Assembly (NCBI RefSeq): GCF_002159455.1 | Contig: NZ_NFIQ01000026.1 | Location: 1-46,976, forward strand | Reading direction: 5' to 3' | Source: Flavonifractor sp. An306 | Lineage (GTDB): Bacteria > Bacillota > Clostridia > Oscillospirales > Oscillospiraceae | DNA: 46,976 bases | Shown: one piece after another, positions 8,603 to 16,983 of the stretch | Layout of the letters: the number at the start of each line of letters is the position of its first letter | Position numbering within the stretch: the first letter of the stretch is position 1 | Position numbers and translations under genes: made by a program | The notes under the pieces: generated by a model | Databases searched by the model: none | What the model was told of the DNA's origin: nothing | What the model saw: only the letters and a program-made list of their open reading frames with translations

Positions 8603-10454
8603 AGCCGCAGACCTCCAATGCCTGTTGATATAAATGTGCCCCGTCCAATCCGCATAGCTCCTGTAATTGGGAGACTGTACCATGGGTGACAAACGTGCTT
8701 CCCGTATTGACCAAGGCACTGCGCTCTACCGAAATTCCCCGCAGAGCCAACTCTGATAAAAGGCGTTGCCCTACACAGTTAGCCATGATGCTGTCTTCTG
8801 CGCAGAACAAGCGTTTTGTCTTTTTGACCGAGGCGGCAATCGGTTCCAAATCAATGGGTGTAATGCAATTTAACTTCACGATGTCAGCATGAATGCCATG
8901 CTCGGCCAAGCGGTCAGCACACTCCAAAAGCTGGTTGATCATCATCCCATACCCGATCAGGGTAATGTCCTTACCTTCCTGGAGCAGACAACTCTTTACA
9001 GAACCGGTATCCGACTGAAACGTTCCCTCATTCCCTTTCGGATACCGAATCGCAACAGGACCAGGCACTTGAAAAACAGCATAACGAAGCATAGAGCGCA
9101 GCTCTTGGAAATTGGATGGGCAAAGGACTGTCATCCCAGGAATGGTATCCAGAAATGCAGCATCAAAGACGCCATGATGAGTCTCTCCATCCTCCCCCAC
9201 AAGCCCGGCACGGTCCACCGCCAGTACGACGTGGAGTTGCTGGAGGGCTATGTCATGGATGAGCATATCATAGGCCCTCTGCAGAAAGGAAGAGTATACC
9301 GCAAAGACCGGTTTCATTCCCTGCTTTGCCATCCCTGCCGCCATAGCCACCGCATGGCCTTCCGCAATTCCAACATCAAAAAATCGTTCTGGAAATTGCT
9401 GGGCAAACTGGTCCAGTCCTGTGCCGCTCTGCATTGCTGCCGTAATGGCGCAAACAGCCCCGTCCTCCTCTGCCAGCTGGCACATGGTCTGACCAAAGAC
9501 GGAAGAAAAATTGGGACCGGCCGGATGAAGCAGCTCCCCCGTCTCCACGCAGAACCGGCCCACACCGTGGAATCTGTCCGGATTGCGCTCCGCAGGTGAA
9601 TAGCCTTTTCCCTTTACAGTCCTGACATGGAGCAACACAGGCCCATCCAGTTCCTTGGCATAATTCAGCAACCGGGTCAGGCGCTTGACATCGTGGCCAT
9701 CCACCGGCCCCAGGTAGGTAAAGCCCATATCTTCAAACAAGCTACAGGGCAGCAGGGTCTCTTTAATGGCAGTTTTCACCTTATGCGTTACATTGTAAAT
9801 ATGGCCGCCCAGAGGTAATACGCTCATCACCTTGCGATAGCCCTTTTTGAAGCGAAGGTATTGGGGTTTCAGCCGCTGGCGGGCCAAATGATCCGCCACT
9901 CCACCCACGCTTTTGGTAATGGACATGCCGTTGTCATTCAAAATAACGATCAGCGGTTCTCCACTGTCTCCAGCGTCGGAAAGCCCCTCGTAGGCCATAC
10001 CGCCAGAAAGAGCGCCGTCGCCGATCAGCGCCAAAACATGATACTTCCCTTTCTGTAAAGTCCTTGCCCTTGCCATTCCGATCGCCACTGAAACGGAGTT
10101 GGAGGCGTGACCGGCCACAAAGGCGTCGCAATCACTTTCCGACGGCTTGGGAAAACCGGCAATGCCGCCCAAGGTGCGCAGCGTCTCCATAGCCTCATTG
10201 CGCCCAGTCAGAATCTTATGGGCATAGCACTGATGCCCCACATCAAACACCAGACGGTCCTGACTGGTGTGGAACACACGATGGATCGCCACAATAATCT
10301 CCACCGCGCCCAGGCTGGAGGCCAAATGGCCTCCAGTGCGCGACACAGTATCAATCAGCCTGGCCCGCAGCAGTTCACACAGCGCGGTCGCCTCACTGTC
10401 GCTCAATCCGCTCAAATCATCAGGGATATGATCCAGATCAAAAATGCTAACACC
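8589..10454 (-). CDS. dxs: 1-deoxy-D-xylulose-5-phosphate synthase
   Basis: Dxs makes DXP from pyruvate and glyceraldehyde-3-phosphate, the entry to the MEP isoprenoid pathway. Motifs are GHQCYAHKILTGR (about residue 73), the thiamine-diphosphate motif GDGALSGGMAYEG through NDNGMS (about 144-180) and the transketolase pyrimidine-binding domain with DRAGLVGEDGETHHG (about 420). A TTG at 10415 would cut off the conserved N-terminal segment (DHIPDDLSGL). The only canonical start upstream of it in frame after the previous gene is GTG at 10454, giving 621 residues, a normal length. That GTG touches its own GGGAG ribosome site, which is unusual. ispA lies upstream in the same operon. Confidence 0.93.
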   Translation of the reverse strand, partial: GVSIFDLDHIPDDLSGLSDSEATALCELLRARLIDTVSRTGGHLASSLGAVEIIVAIHRVFHTSQDRLVFDVGHQCYAHKILTGRNEAMETLRTLGGIAGFPKPSESDCDAFVAGHASNSVSVAIGMARARTLQKGKYHVLALIGDGALSGGMAYEGLSDAGDSGEPLIVILNDNGMSITKSVGGVADHLARQRLKPQYLRFKKGYRKVMSVLPLGGHIYNVTHKVKTAIKETLLPCSLFEDMGFTYLGPVDGHDVKRLTRLLNYAKELDGPVLLHVRTVKGKGYSPAERNPDRFHGVGRFCVETGELLHPAGPNFSSVFGQTMCQLAEEDGAVCAITAAMQSGTGLDQFAQQFPERFFDVGIAEGHAVAMAAGMAKQGMKPVFAVYSSFLQRAYDMLIHDIALQQLHVVLAVDRAGLVGEDGETHHGVFDAAFLDTIPGMTVLCPSNFQELRSMLRYAVFQVPGPVAIRYPKGNEGTFQSDTGSVKSCLLQEGKDITLIGYGMMINQLLECADRLAEHGIHADIVKLNCITPIDLEPIAASVKKTKRLFCAEDSIMANCVGQRLLSELALRGISVERSALVNTGSTFVTHGTVSQLQELCGLDGAHLYQQALEVCGYGKQ

Positions 10455-10485
10455 TCCCGGCCTGTGCTAAAGCCCGGATTTTCTC

Positions 10486-10947
10486 TTACATAGAAAGCCA
10501 GGCACCGGCCAGCCCGATTGCAATGCCCAGCAGGCCACCCATCAGCACCTGAAAGGGTGTATGCCCCAAGAGCTCTTTCAGTTCCTTGCCAAAAATGGCG
10601 GGCTTCATTTCAGTCCAATGCTCCATGATATAGTTCAGGATCTTGGCCTGTTCCCCCGCCGCCTTCCGCACATTGGCCGCGTCGTACATCACGACAATGG
10701 CCACTACTGCCGCGACGGTAAAAACCGGCGACGCCCAGCCATACATATACCCCATGGAAGAGGCGCATGCACACACGAAAGCGGAATGGGAACTGGGCAT
10801 TCCGCCGCTGGACAAAAAGTGCCGCCAGTCCAGCTTGTGCTTGGTAATCAGGGTAATCACGAATTTGATCACCTGGGCCACAGCCCAAGCCAGAATAGAC
10901 AAATTCAAAATCAAATTTCCGGTGAAAAAATCTACTACATTGCGCAT
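10486..10947 (-). CDS. Divergent PAP2 family membrane protein (DUF212/YuiD-like)
   Basis: This is a small integral membrane protein of 153 residues with about four hydrophobic segments. GGMPSSHSAF (about residues 46-55) resembles the phosphatase motif of PAP2 phosphatidic-acid/undecaprenyl phosphatases, and a conserved MYDAANVRKAAG follows near 95. Lying between ispA and dxs, it could dephosphorylate an isoprenyl phosphate; that role is inference. The ATG at 10947 has AGGAG 5-6 bases before it. The longer frame to 11016 overlaps ispA. Confidence 0.85.
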   Translation of the reverse strand: MRNVVDFFTGNLILNLSILAWAVAQVIKFVITLITKHKLDWRHFLSSGGMPSSHSAFVCACASSMGYMYGWASPVFTVAAVVAIVVMYDAANVRKAAGEQAKILNYIMEHWTEMKPAIFGKELKELLGHTPFQVLMGGLLGIAIGLAGAWLSM

Positions 10948-10954
10948 ATTCTCC

Positions 10955-11839
10955 TCATTTCTCCCGACTGGCCAGAGAGGTTGCCAACCAGCACAGGCCC
11001 TCTCCTTCCAGTCCAAAGCAGGTCAATGCGTCCACAGCCTCGTTTGTCAGCTTCTGTACCAGTTCCTGGCAGGTTTCCAGACCCTTCAATGTTACAAAGG
11101 TGGTTTTCTCACTTTTGGCGTCAGAGCCTACCGGCTTCCCAAGGGTTTCCGTATCTCCCACCACATCCAGAATATCATCCTGAATCTGAAAGGCCAATCC
11201 GACACACTCGGCATATCGCCGCACGGAGTGCCGCTGCTCCTGAGAGCCGCCAGCCAGAACACAGCCCATTTCAGCCGCGGCGGCAATCAGCGCCCCGGTT
11301 TTCAACCGCTGCAGTTCTTCTACCTCATGCAGGCCCAGTGAATGGCCTTCACCAGCCATATCCAATATCTGACCGCCCACCATGCCGCGGCCTCCGGCCG
11401 CCCGGGCCAGGATACCGGCAGCCTCCAACACCCGTTCCGGCGGCAGCTTGACCGATGGATCCAGCATAAACTCAAAGGCCGCAGTCAGCAGCGCGTCCCC
11501 AGCCAATACCGCTGCGGCCTCCCCATACACTTTATGGTTGGTTGGGCGGCCCCGGCGCAGATCATCGTCATCCATACACGGCAGATCGTCATGAATCAGG
11601 GAGTAGGTATGGATCATCTCAATCGCACCGGCAAAGGGCAGCGCCTCTGCAGGCTCACCCCCGCAAAGACGGCAGCACTCCAGCAAGAGAACCGGCCGGA
11701 TCCGCTTGCCGCCTGCCAACAGGCTGTAATACATGGCGTCATAGAGGTCGCCCCTGGGCTCCCGCTCCCGGAAGCAGTCCCGCAGCCACTCCTCCACCAA
11801 CGTACGATGCTCCTCCAGACGCTGTGCCGCGTTGCTCAT
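10955..11839 (-). CDS. ispA: Farnesyl/geranyl diphosphate synthase (short-chain polyprenyl synthase)
   Basis: The enzyme condenses isopentenyl diphosphate onto allylic diphosphates to give C15 (or C20) chains for undecaprenol and quinones. It carries the first aspartate-rich motif DDLPCMDDDDLRRGRPT (about residues 80-96) and the second, QIQDDILDVVGD (about 210-221). At 294 residues it has the normal bacterial length. ATGA overlaps the xseB stop, and the PAP2 gene begins 7 bases after its own stop. The co-location with dxs puts both ends of isoprenoid synthesis in one operon. Confidence 0.95.
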   Translation of the reverse strand: MSNAAQRLEEHRTLVEEWLRDCFREREPRGDLYDAMYYSLLAGGKRIRPVLLLECCRLCGGEPAEALPFAGAIEMIHTYSLIHDDLPCMDDDDLRRGRPTNHKVYGEAAAVLAGDALLTAAFEFMLDPSVKLPPERVLEAAGILARAAGGRGMVGGQILDMAGEGHSLGLHEVEELQRLKTGALIAAAAEMGCVLAGGSQEQRHSVRRYAECVGLAFQIQDDILDVVGDTETLGKPVGSDAKSEKTTFVTLKGLETCQELVQKLTNEAVDALTCFGLEGEGLCWLATSLASREK

Positions 11840-12108
11840 TCCTGACCCTCCTCAAAAAAGGGCGCCTCTTGGGGTGCACCATCCGGACCAGCCAACAGCT
11901 TGCTCACCTTTTGCTCGGCGCGGTCCAGTCTGGTGGAGCACAGCTTCACAAGCTTTGTTCCCTCCTCAAACAGAGAGAGCGACTCCTCCAGCGGGGCGTC
12001 TCCGCGCTCAAGCTGGCGGACAATCTCCTCCAGCCGGTCCATTGCCTGCTCAAAGCTTATCTTCTTCTCTGCCATACCAGAAACGTCCTCTCTCTTATTC
12101 TTACTCAT
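11836..12108 (-). CDS. xseB: Exodeoxyribonuclease VII small subunit
   Basis: The protein is 90 residues long. The core ISFEQAMDRLEEIVRQLERGDAPLEESLSLFEEG (residues 17-50) is the family hallmark, a helical hairpin that binds XseA. The ATG at 12108 overlaps the xseA stop by ATGA and has AGGTG nearby; an alternative ATG lies 12 codons in. The complex degrades single-stranded DNA to oligonucleotides. Confidence 0.94.
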   Translation of the reverse strand: MSKNKREDVSGMAEKKISFEQAMDRLEEIVRQLERGDAPLEESLSLFEEGTKLVKLCSTRLDRAEQKVSKLLAGPDGAPQEAPFFEEGQE

Positions 12109-13298
12109 CGCACCTGACAGGAGATCTCGCCGTCCGTCACCCGCAGGGATAGTGTATCGCCAGCTGCTACATCTCCTACTGAAGAGACAATCTCCCCATC
12201 TGTGTTCCGGGCAATGGCATATCCCCGACCCAAAACCTTTAAGGGGCTGAGCGCATCCAACCCGGCGGACAGCCGGGCAAAGCGTTCACGTTCCCGCCCA
12301 GCAGCGGTGGAGAGCCCCCGGGCTAACTGCTGCCGCTGGTAGTCCAGCCGCATACGGCAGTCATCCACATAGGCCATGGGATTCTGGAGGGTCCTGCAGC
12401 GCGTTGCCTGCTCCAGTTCCTTTCTGGCCCGCTCCAGCCGGCGGCCGATTGCTTGGGTCAGCCTGGCCTCCGTCTGCGCCAGCCGGGCCATGATCTCCTT
12501 CTGATCCGGGACCGCCAGTTCCGCGGCGTTGGATGGAGTAGCCGCTCTTTTGTCCGCCACAAAATCCGCAATTGTGACATCGGGTTCGTGGCCCACCGCC
12601 GAGATGACAGGAATGGCGGAGGCATAGATTGCCCGGGCCACCGGCTCCTCATTGAAGGCCCAAAGGTCCTCCATGGAGCCCCCTCCCCGGCCGGTAATAA
12701 TCAAGTCTGCCACCTGATTGCGGTTCGCCCAGGCCAGGGCAGCGCTGATTTCTCCCGCAGCCTCTGTACCCTGGACTCGTACCGGCAGCACCACGACCTC
12801 AGCCAATGGCCAGCGGGCGCCTAAAATCCGCAGCATATCCCGAACCGCTGCCCCCACCGGAGAGGTAATCAGCGCAATCCTGCCGGGAAAACGGGGGATA
12901 GGTCGTTTATGCGCTGGGTCAAACAATCCCTCCCGGTACAGCTTTTCCTTCATCTGTTCAAAGGCGACATGGAGATCACCCACGCCCTCCGGTGTCAGCG
13001 AGGTACAGTAAAGCTGGTACTGCCCGCCCATGGGAAACAGTGAGACATGTCCGGAAGCAATCACTTTCATTCCATTCTCAGGCCTGAACCGCAGCCCCGC
13101 CGCGTCCCGCCGGAACATGACGCATTGGATGGTTCCTCCGGAATCTTTCAGAGAAAAGTAGTGATGCCCGGAGGAGTGCGCCTTATAATTGGAGATCTCT
13201 CCCCGCACAAAAAGGCTGGCCAGCACCCGGTCCCGGTCCAGCAGCCCTTTGACATATTGATTGACCTGTGTCACAGTAAAGACCGGTGCCTGCGTCAT
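12105..13298 (-). CDS. xseA: Exodeoxyribonuclease VII large subunit
   Basis: XseA is the catalytic subunit of exonuclease VII. The N-terminal OB fold carries FVRGEISNYKAHSSGHHYFSLKD (split around residues 29-51). The catalytic domain shows ALITSPVGAAVRDML (about 138) and GRGGGSMEDLWAFNEE (about 192-207), followed by a coiled-coil region and a C-terminal piece with LGRGYAIAR. It is 397 residues long. It overlaps the upstream TsaD-like gene by ATGA and xseB by ATGA. Confidence 0.95.
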   Translation of the reverse strand: MTQAPVFTVTQVNQYVKGLLDRDRVLASLFVRGEISNYKAHSSGHHYFSLKDSGGTIQCVMFRRDAAGLRFRPENGMKVIASGHVSLFPMGGQYQLYCTSLTPEGVGDLHVAFEQMKEKLYREGLFDPAHKRPIPRFPGRIALITSPVGAAVRDMLRILGARWPLAEVVVLPVRVQGTEAAGEISAALAWANRNQVADLIITGRGGGSMEDLWAFNEEPVARAIYASAIPVISAVGHEPDVTIADFVADKRAATPSNAAELAVPDQKEIMARLAQTEARLTQAIGRRLERARKELEQATRCRTLQNPMAYVDDCRMRLDYQRQQLARGLSTAAGRERERFARLSAGLDALSPLKVLGRGYAIARNTDGEIVSSVGDVAAGDTLSLRVTDGEISCQVR

Positions 13299-14230
13299 TC
13301 TTTCCTTTCACTCTCCCACAGACGATGTGTCAGAATCGCGACTCCCATGGCGTTGTCCGCTGCATAGCGCGGCTGCGCAAATACTGCGCCGCAGGCCTGC
13401 TCCATCACCGTGCGCAGGCGGCTATTGGAGGCCACGCCGCCGGAGCACAGGACGGGCACACCGGGATACTGCGCCAGAGCGGCCTGCGTCGTCCGGCGCA
13501 CCACGTCAGCCACCGTCTCCAGCACAAATCCGCAGATTTGCGCCGGGGCATCTCCCCGTTCCGCCATAGCCCGCACTTTATTTTCCATCCCGGACAAAGA
13601 AAACGTAATGTCATTTAACTTTACAGGAAATTTCTGCCCAATTTGATCCCTTCCCAACTGATCTACCGCCTTACCCGCAGGAAAATCCAGCCCCAACAGA
13701 ACGCCGGTGCGGTCAATCAGCTGCCCGGCAGAGATGTCGCTGGTTCCTCCGATTCGCCGGGCGGCCACATTGACACCGTCAGGCTCCACATACAGCAGTT
13801 CGGTGGTGCCGCCGGAGAGGTGCCATGCCAGCATCGGCCGCTCCAACAGGTCCAGCCGTCCGGCAGACCACGCCGCCGCCGCCAGATGTCCCTGCTGATG
13901 GGATACCCGATAGAAGGGCACGTCCAGCGTCAGGGCAAGCGCTTGACCCAGACTGTCTCCTGCCAGAAAACAGGGCATGTAGGAGCCTTCCACCGCTCTG
14001 GGCCGGTTGGAGGCTCCTATAGCCGACAGGTCCTCCAGCCAACCGGATTGTCTCAGCTCGGCCAGACGCTGGGGGAGCGCCTTCACATGCTGGAACAGGG
14101 CGTCGCTCTGCCGCAGCCCCAGCTCGCCCGGTCGGACGGTCAGCAGCTGCCCAGCGTTCTCTCCCCCGGCTCCGTCAAAGACTGCTGCGGAGGTGGTATA
14201 GTTACTGGTATCGAGCCCCAATGTGCGCAT
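13295..14230 (-). CDS. TsaD/Kae1-like (peptidase M22-type) protein of the ASKHA ATPase fold
   Basis: The 311-residue protein starts with LGLDTSNYTTSAAVFD, the ASKHA phosphate-1 loop. It has SHQQGHLAAA near residue 107, an HxxxH metal motif as in TsaD, and LCSGGVASNSRLRTVMEQ near 265. It looks like a TsaD relative rather than TsaD itself, which makes the t6A tRNA modification. Clostridia commonly carry such a paralogue between nusB and xseA, and its function is not established. I favour the second ATG (14230), 7 bases after GGAGG; the first (14233) overlaps the nusB stop. Confidence 0.85.
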   Translation of the reverse strand: MRTLGLDTSNYTTSAAVFDGAGGENAGQLLTVRPGELGLRQSDALFQHVKALPQRLAELRQSGWLEDLSAIGASNRPRAVEGSYMPCFLAGDSLGQALALTLDVPFYRVSHQQGHLAAAAWSAGRLDLLERPMLAWHLSGGTTELLYVEPDGVNVAARRIGGTSDISAGQLIDRTGVLLGLDFPAGKAVDQLGRDQIGQKFPVKLNDITFSLSGMENKVRAMAERGDAPAQICGFVLETVADVVRRTTQAALAQYPGVPVLCSGGVASNSRLRTVMEQACGAVFAQPRYAADNAMGVAILTHRLWESERKE

Positions 14231-14232
14231 CA

Positions 14233-14721
14233 TTACGCCTCCGGAGTGGTCTGAGCGCCAAGTCCGACCGGGTCCGGTAGGTTTTCTCCTCTCACAAAAG
14301 AGCCCAGGATCCCATTGACAAAGGAGACCACCTCCGGCTCTTCATAGTGCTTTACCAGCTCTACCGCCTCATTGATGGCAGCGGCATTGGGAATGTCCTG
14401 CATATACAGCACTTCGTACATGGCCACCCGCATAATGGCTACCGCTACTCGGTTCATCCGGGAGAATTTCCAGCCAATGGCGTACTTGGAAATATACTCA
14501 TCCAGCTCCGGCGTATGCTCATAGACGCCTTTGACCAGCTTGGAGATATACTCCCGCTGAGCCTCATTGGGAAATTCAGAGTAGAGGGGCTCTTCCTCCC
14601 CGATCGCCGCAAAGGTTTTGCGGTTAAGGGCTTCCGCAAGCAGCTCCTCTGCCGTCTGGTCGGTAAAACCCAATTCAAATACAAAATGGACCGCGATCTC
14701 GCGGGCTGCCGTTCTGGTCAT
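14233..14721 (-). CDS. nusB: Transcription antitermination factor NusB
   Basis: NusB binds boxA RNA with NusE (S10) and promotes rRNA antitermination. The all-helical domain is recognisable from TRTAAREIAVHFVFELGF at the N-terminus and FSRMNRVAVAIMRVAMYEVLYMQDIP (about 94-119), then AAINEAVELVKHYEEPEVVSFVNGIL. The ATG follows GGAGG by 7 bases. It is the first gene of the operon that runs to recN and has its own promoter upstream. The C-terminal tail is a little long (162 residues). Confidence 0.94.
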   Translation of the reverse strand: MTRTAAREIAVHFVFELGFTDQTAEELLAEALNRKTFAAIGEEEPLYSEFPNEAQREYISKLVKGVYEHTPELDEYISKYAIGWKFSRMNRVAVAIMRVAMYEVLYMQDIPNAAAINEAVELVKHYEEPEVVSFVNGILGSFVRGENLPDPVGLGAQTTPEA

Positions 14722-14774
14722 TGCAGTTCCTCCATCGCGGGCGCAGCCCGCAGTTCATATTCAAAGATACTGTT

Positions 14775-14803
14775 ATTATACAACAGGACTGCATAAAAAG
14801 GAA
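14775..14803 (-). promoter_or_regulatory. Likely sigma-A promoter of the nusB-recN operon
   Basis: On the minus strand TTCCTT (14803-14798) and TATAAT (14780-14775) are 17 bases apart. They lie between the terminator of the Asp23 gene and nusB. The -35 box is weak, the -10 is perfect. Confidence 0.65.
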
Positions 14804-14833
14804 GGAGCAAATTAAGCCGGCGGACAGATAACC

Positions 14834-14865
14834 GGCAAAAAAGGACGCCCGAATGGGCGTCCTTT
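14834..14865 (-). terminator. Intrinsic terminator after the Asp23 gene
   Basis: On the minus strand AAAGGACGCCC and GGGCGTCCTTT form an 11-bp stem with a 4-base loop, followed by a run of six T. It lies about 25 bases past the Asp23 stop. Confidence 0.92.
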
Positions 14866-14888
14866 CCTGTTTACCTTGCCATATGCCG

Positions 14889-15272
14889 TTATTTGCCGCT
14901 GTCGCGGTCAAAGGCGACCCCCGCCACATGGACGTTGACACACTCCACTGTGAGGCCGCTGGTGTTTTCAATGGCGTGATATACCGCGTTCTGCACCTCT
15001 TTGGCCACATCAATAATGGTATAGCCATACTTGATCAGGATGGAGAGGTCCACCCGGATGATCTCCTCCTCCACGGAGATGTGGATTCCCTTGGACAGAT
15101 TTTTCTTACCGCCCAGCAACTCAGCAATGTCGCTGCTGAGATTGGTGGAGAGGCTGCCCACTCCTTCTACCTCCATCGCGGCGGCGGCAGCGATCACCGC
15201 CAATACTTCCTCAGATATATGGATGTTCCCCAGCTCGTCGGGGCGAGAAATATACTCTTTCCCATCTGCCAT
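14889..15272 (-). CDS. Asp23/Gls24 family envelope stress response protein (YqhY-like)
   Basis: The 127-residue protein contains the Asp23 core: ISEEVLAVIAAAAAMEVEGVGSL (split near residues 19-41), then IRVDLSILIKYGYTI (about 78) and VECVNVHVAGVAFD near the end. Members gather near the membrane; YqhY of Bacillus is linked to regulation of acetyl-CoA carboxylase. The ATG at 15272 follows AAGGAGG by 9 bases, and a longer upstream frame has no such site. Its place between spoIIIA and nusB is conserved in clostridia. It has its own promoter and terminator. Confidence 0.92.
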   Translation of the reverse strand: MADGKEYISRPDELGNIHISEEVLAVIAAAAAMEVEGVGSLSTNLSSDIAELLGGKKNLSKGIHISVEEEIIRVDLSILIKYGYTIIDVAKEVQNAVYHAIENTSGLTVECVNVHVAGVAFDRDSGK

Positions 15273-15305
15273 GCCAGACACCCTCCTTTTGTGTACTATG
15301 AAACC

Positions 15306-15333
15306 ATTGTACCACAAAAAAGAGAAATTACAA
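15306..15333 (-). promoter_or_regulatory. Sigma-A promoter of the Asp23 gene
   Basis: On the minus strand TTGTAA (15333-15328) and TACAAT (15311-15306) are 16 bases apart, about 35 bases before the ATG. It allows vegetative expression independent of the upstream sporulation operon. Confidence 0.75.
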
Positions 15334-15362
15334 CCGCTTCCTTTGATTCCGTTCAGGATAAC

Positions 15363-15947
15363 TCAGTCTTCAGCGGGAATAATTTTGACCTGACTGGCGG
15401 TGTAGCCCGTTTCATCGGTGACGATCTCGGTAATCTTGGCCACGTCCGCGTCGGTCAGTTCCGCCCCTCCGGTGGAGACCACTACGCTGACGCTCCCGTC
15501 GCTGATAAAGGCGATGCAGTCTGTGTACCCTTTGGCTGTAACCAGGTTTTCAATCTGGGCCTCCGACACGGTGTAGTCCGCCAAAGTCTGGATGGCCATG
15601 GCGGTATCCTCCTTCATGGCGGCGTCGGCGGATTCATCTGACGCCGCGTCCTGCAGAATAGCTAGTGCGTTGTCCCGGGCCTGCTGCCGGTTCAGCCGGG
15701 CAGAGGCGAAGTACCCGCCGGTGGAATCGGTTTCCGATGCCGTAGGGCTGGAAGAGGCGGACGGAGCGGGAGACACCGCTCCCTGCAGCAGCGGATCGGA
15801 GGTCTGGCCGGAAACCAGGGCTGCCTGCCCCAGCGTTTTCCCCGCGTCTGCCGACTCTTGCCCCTGATAGGTCCAGTTGAGATAGACTGCCGCACATACA
15901 AAGAGCACGATAGCCGCCACCACAGCATTGCGTTTCCATACTTTCAT
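15363..15947 (-). CDS. spoIIIAH: Stage III sporulation protein AH
   Basis: SpoIIIAH sits in the mother-cell membrane around the forespore and joins forespore SpoIIQ to form the feeding-tube channel. The 194-residue protein has a short basic N-terminus, one transmembrane helix (about residues 8-26), a Ser/Ala/Pro-rich linker and a C-terminal ring-building (YscJ/FliF-like) domain with QIENLVTAKGYTDCIAFIS. The ATG at 15947 has GAGG 8 bases upstream. It is the last gene of the spoIIIA operon. Confidence 0.93.
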   Translation of the reverse strand: MKVWKRNAVVAAIVLFVCAAVYLNWTYQGQESADAGKTLGQAALVSGQTSDPLLQGAVSPAPSASSSPTASETDSTGGYFASARLNRQQARDNALAILQDAASDESADAAMKEDTAMAIQTLADYTVSEAQIENLVTAKGYTDCIAFISDGSVSVVVSTGGAELTDADVAKITEIVTDETGYTASQVKIIPAED

Positions 15948-15957
15948 CTTGGTTGCC

Positions 15958-16491
15958 TCACTTTCCTTTACATACTGAGATCTTATCCGCACCCAACCCC
16001 GTCAGGGCCGACACCGCTTCTACCAAACGCAGCCGGACCTCCGGGTCGTCTCCTCCTGAGCATACCACAAGAGCCCCCTGATATTGGGGCGAAAGCTGCT
16101 GAACCACAATGGCGTCTTCCCGGCCGGATCCCTGAGACAGAATCACAGAGGACAGCTCGGACTGTGTGCCCCGGTCGTCCATAGAGGTATCCACATCCTG
16201 GGCCAGGATATCCTGAGGGCCGCTCTTGAGCGTCAGCACCACCTGCGTCTCCCCCACCCCCTGGATCTGGGATAGAATCTGCTCCAATCTGTCCTCCAGT
16301 TCCGCTGTGGAAAAGGCATCATCCTGCTTTGTTGTCTGAGAGGCGCTCTCTTCGGCCTCCTCTTTCTCTCCCCACAGCGGCGGAAGCAACAGTAAAACCA
16401 CACCCACCAGAATCACCAAGAGCACATATTTATATTTGAAGACGCCCATTATCAAGCGCTTCTTCCATGCAAGCAAATCCGTTCCCTTCAT
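15958..16491 (-). CDS. spoIIIAG: Stage III sporulation protein AG
   Basis: SpoIIIAG forms the large ring of the SpoIIIA-SpoIIQ complex. The 177 residues hold a single transmembrane helix (about 19-37) after a basic start, a variable acidic linker, and a ring-building domain with LEQILSQIQGVGETQVVLTL (about 70-89) and GALVVCSGGDDPEVRLRLVEAVSALTG. The start overlaps the SpoIIIAF stop by ATGA. Confidence 0.93.
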   Translation of the reverse strand: MKGTDLLAWKKRLIMGVFKYKYVLLVILVGVVLLLLPPLWGEKEEAEESASQTTKQDDAFSTAELEDRLEQILSQIQGVGETQVVLTLKSGPQDILAQDVDTSMDDRGTQSELSSVILSQGSGREDAIVVQQLSPQYQGALVVCSGGDDPEVRLRLVEAVSALTGLGADKISVCKGK

Positions 16492-16979
16492 GACGTGCCT
16501 CCGCTTTGGTAAGATTGCCGCTCCGCCGGGATTGCGAAGTCCACTTCGATGGCTTGTGTCAGTTCCGCCTGCTGCTCCTCACTCAACGAGCCAAATACCG
16601 TTACGCTCTCCGGAACAGGCCAATCCCCCTCCTCCCCAACCTCTACCGAGATCTGGCACTGAATACCCATTTCTTCTGCCTTGTCCTGTATATATGCATT
16701 GGAGCGCTCTTCTATGATGCCTTTCATCAAGCTTCGGTTTTCCTCCTCCAGTTCATCACTGTACGTGCTCAGTTCCAGCCTGTATTCCGTCAGGGCTCGT
16801 GTCAGGGCATCCTGATCCAGCGCCATCAACGGATGAAGCATGGCAATCAGCAAAACGAGCCCCCCTGTCAGCCGCCCCACCTTGCGGACAGCGCCCGGCG
16901 GCGTTAGGCTTTCCGCCAGAGCCGCCACCAGAGCCACGCAGGTAATCCCCAGCAGCCACTGTCTGATGATATCCAGCAT
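16488..16979 (-). CDS. spoIIIAF: Stage III sporulation protein AF
   Basis: The 163-residue protein has two N-terminal transmembrane helices (about residues 5-25 and 35-52) flanking a TPPGAVRKVGRLTGG turn, and a soluble C-terminal domain (from about 90, YIQDKAEEMGIQCQISVEVG). This matches SpoIIIAF, a membrane component of the channel. It begins 5 bases after the SpoIIIAE stop. Confidence 0.92.
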   Translation of the reverse strand: MLDIIRQWLLGITCVALVAALAESLTPPGAVRKVGRLTGGLVLLIAMLHPLMALDQDALTRALTEYRLELSTYSDELEEENRSLMKGIIEERSNAYIQDKAEEMGIQCQISVEVGEEGDWPVPESVTVFGSLSEEQQAELTQAIEVDFAIPAERQSYQSGGTS

Positions 16980-16983
16980 CCGC

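Noticed and set aside
10440-10448. A non-canonical ATT start codon for dxs
   Set aside because: A first reading suggested ATT in frame, but recounting the T-run (six T) puts GTG at 10454 in frame and ATT out of frame.
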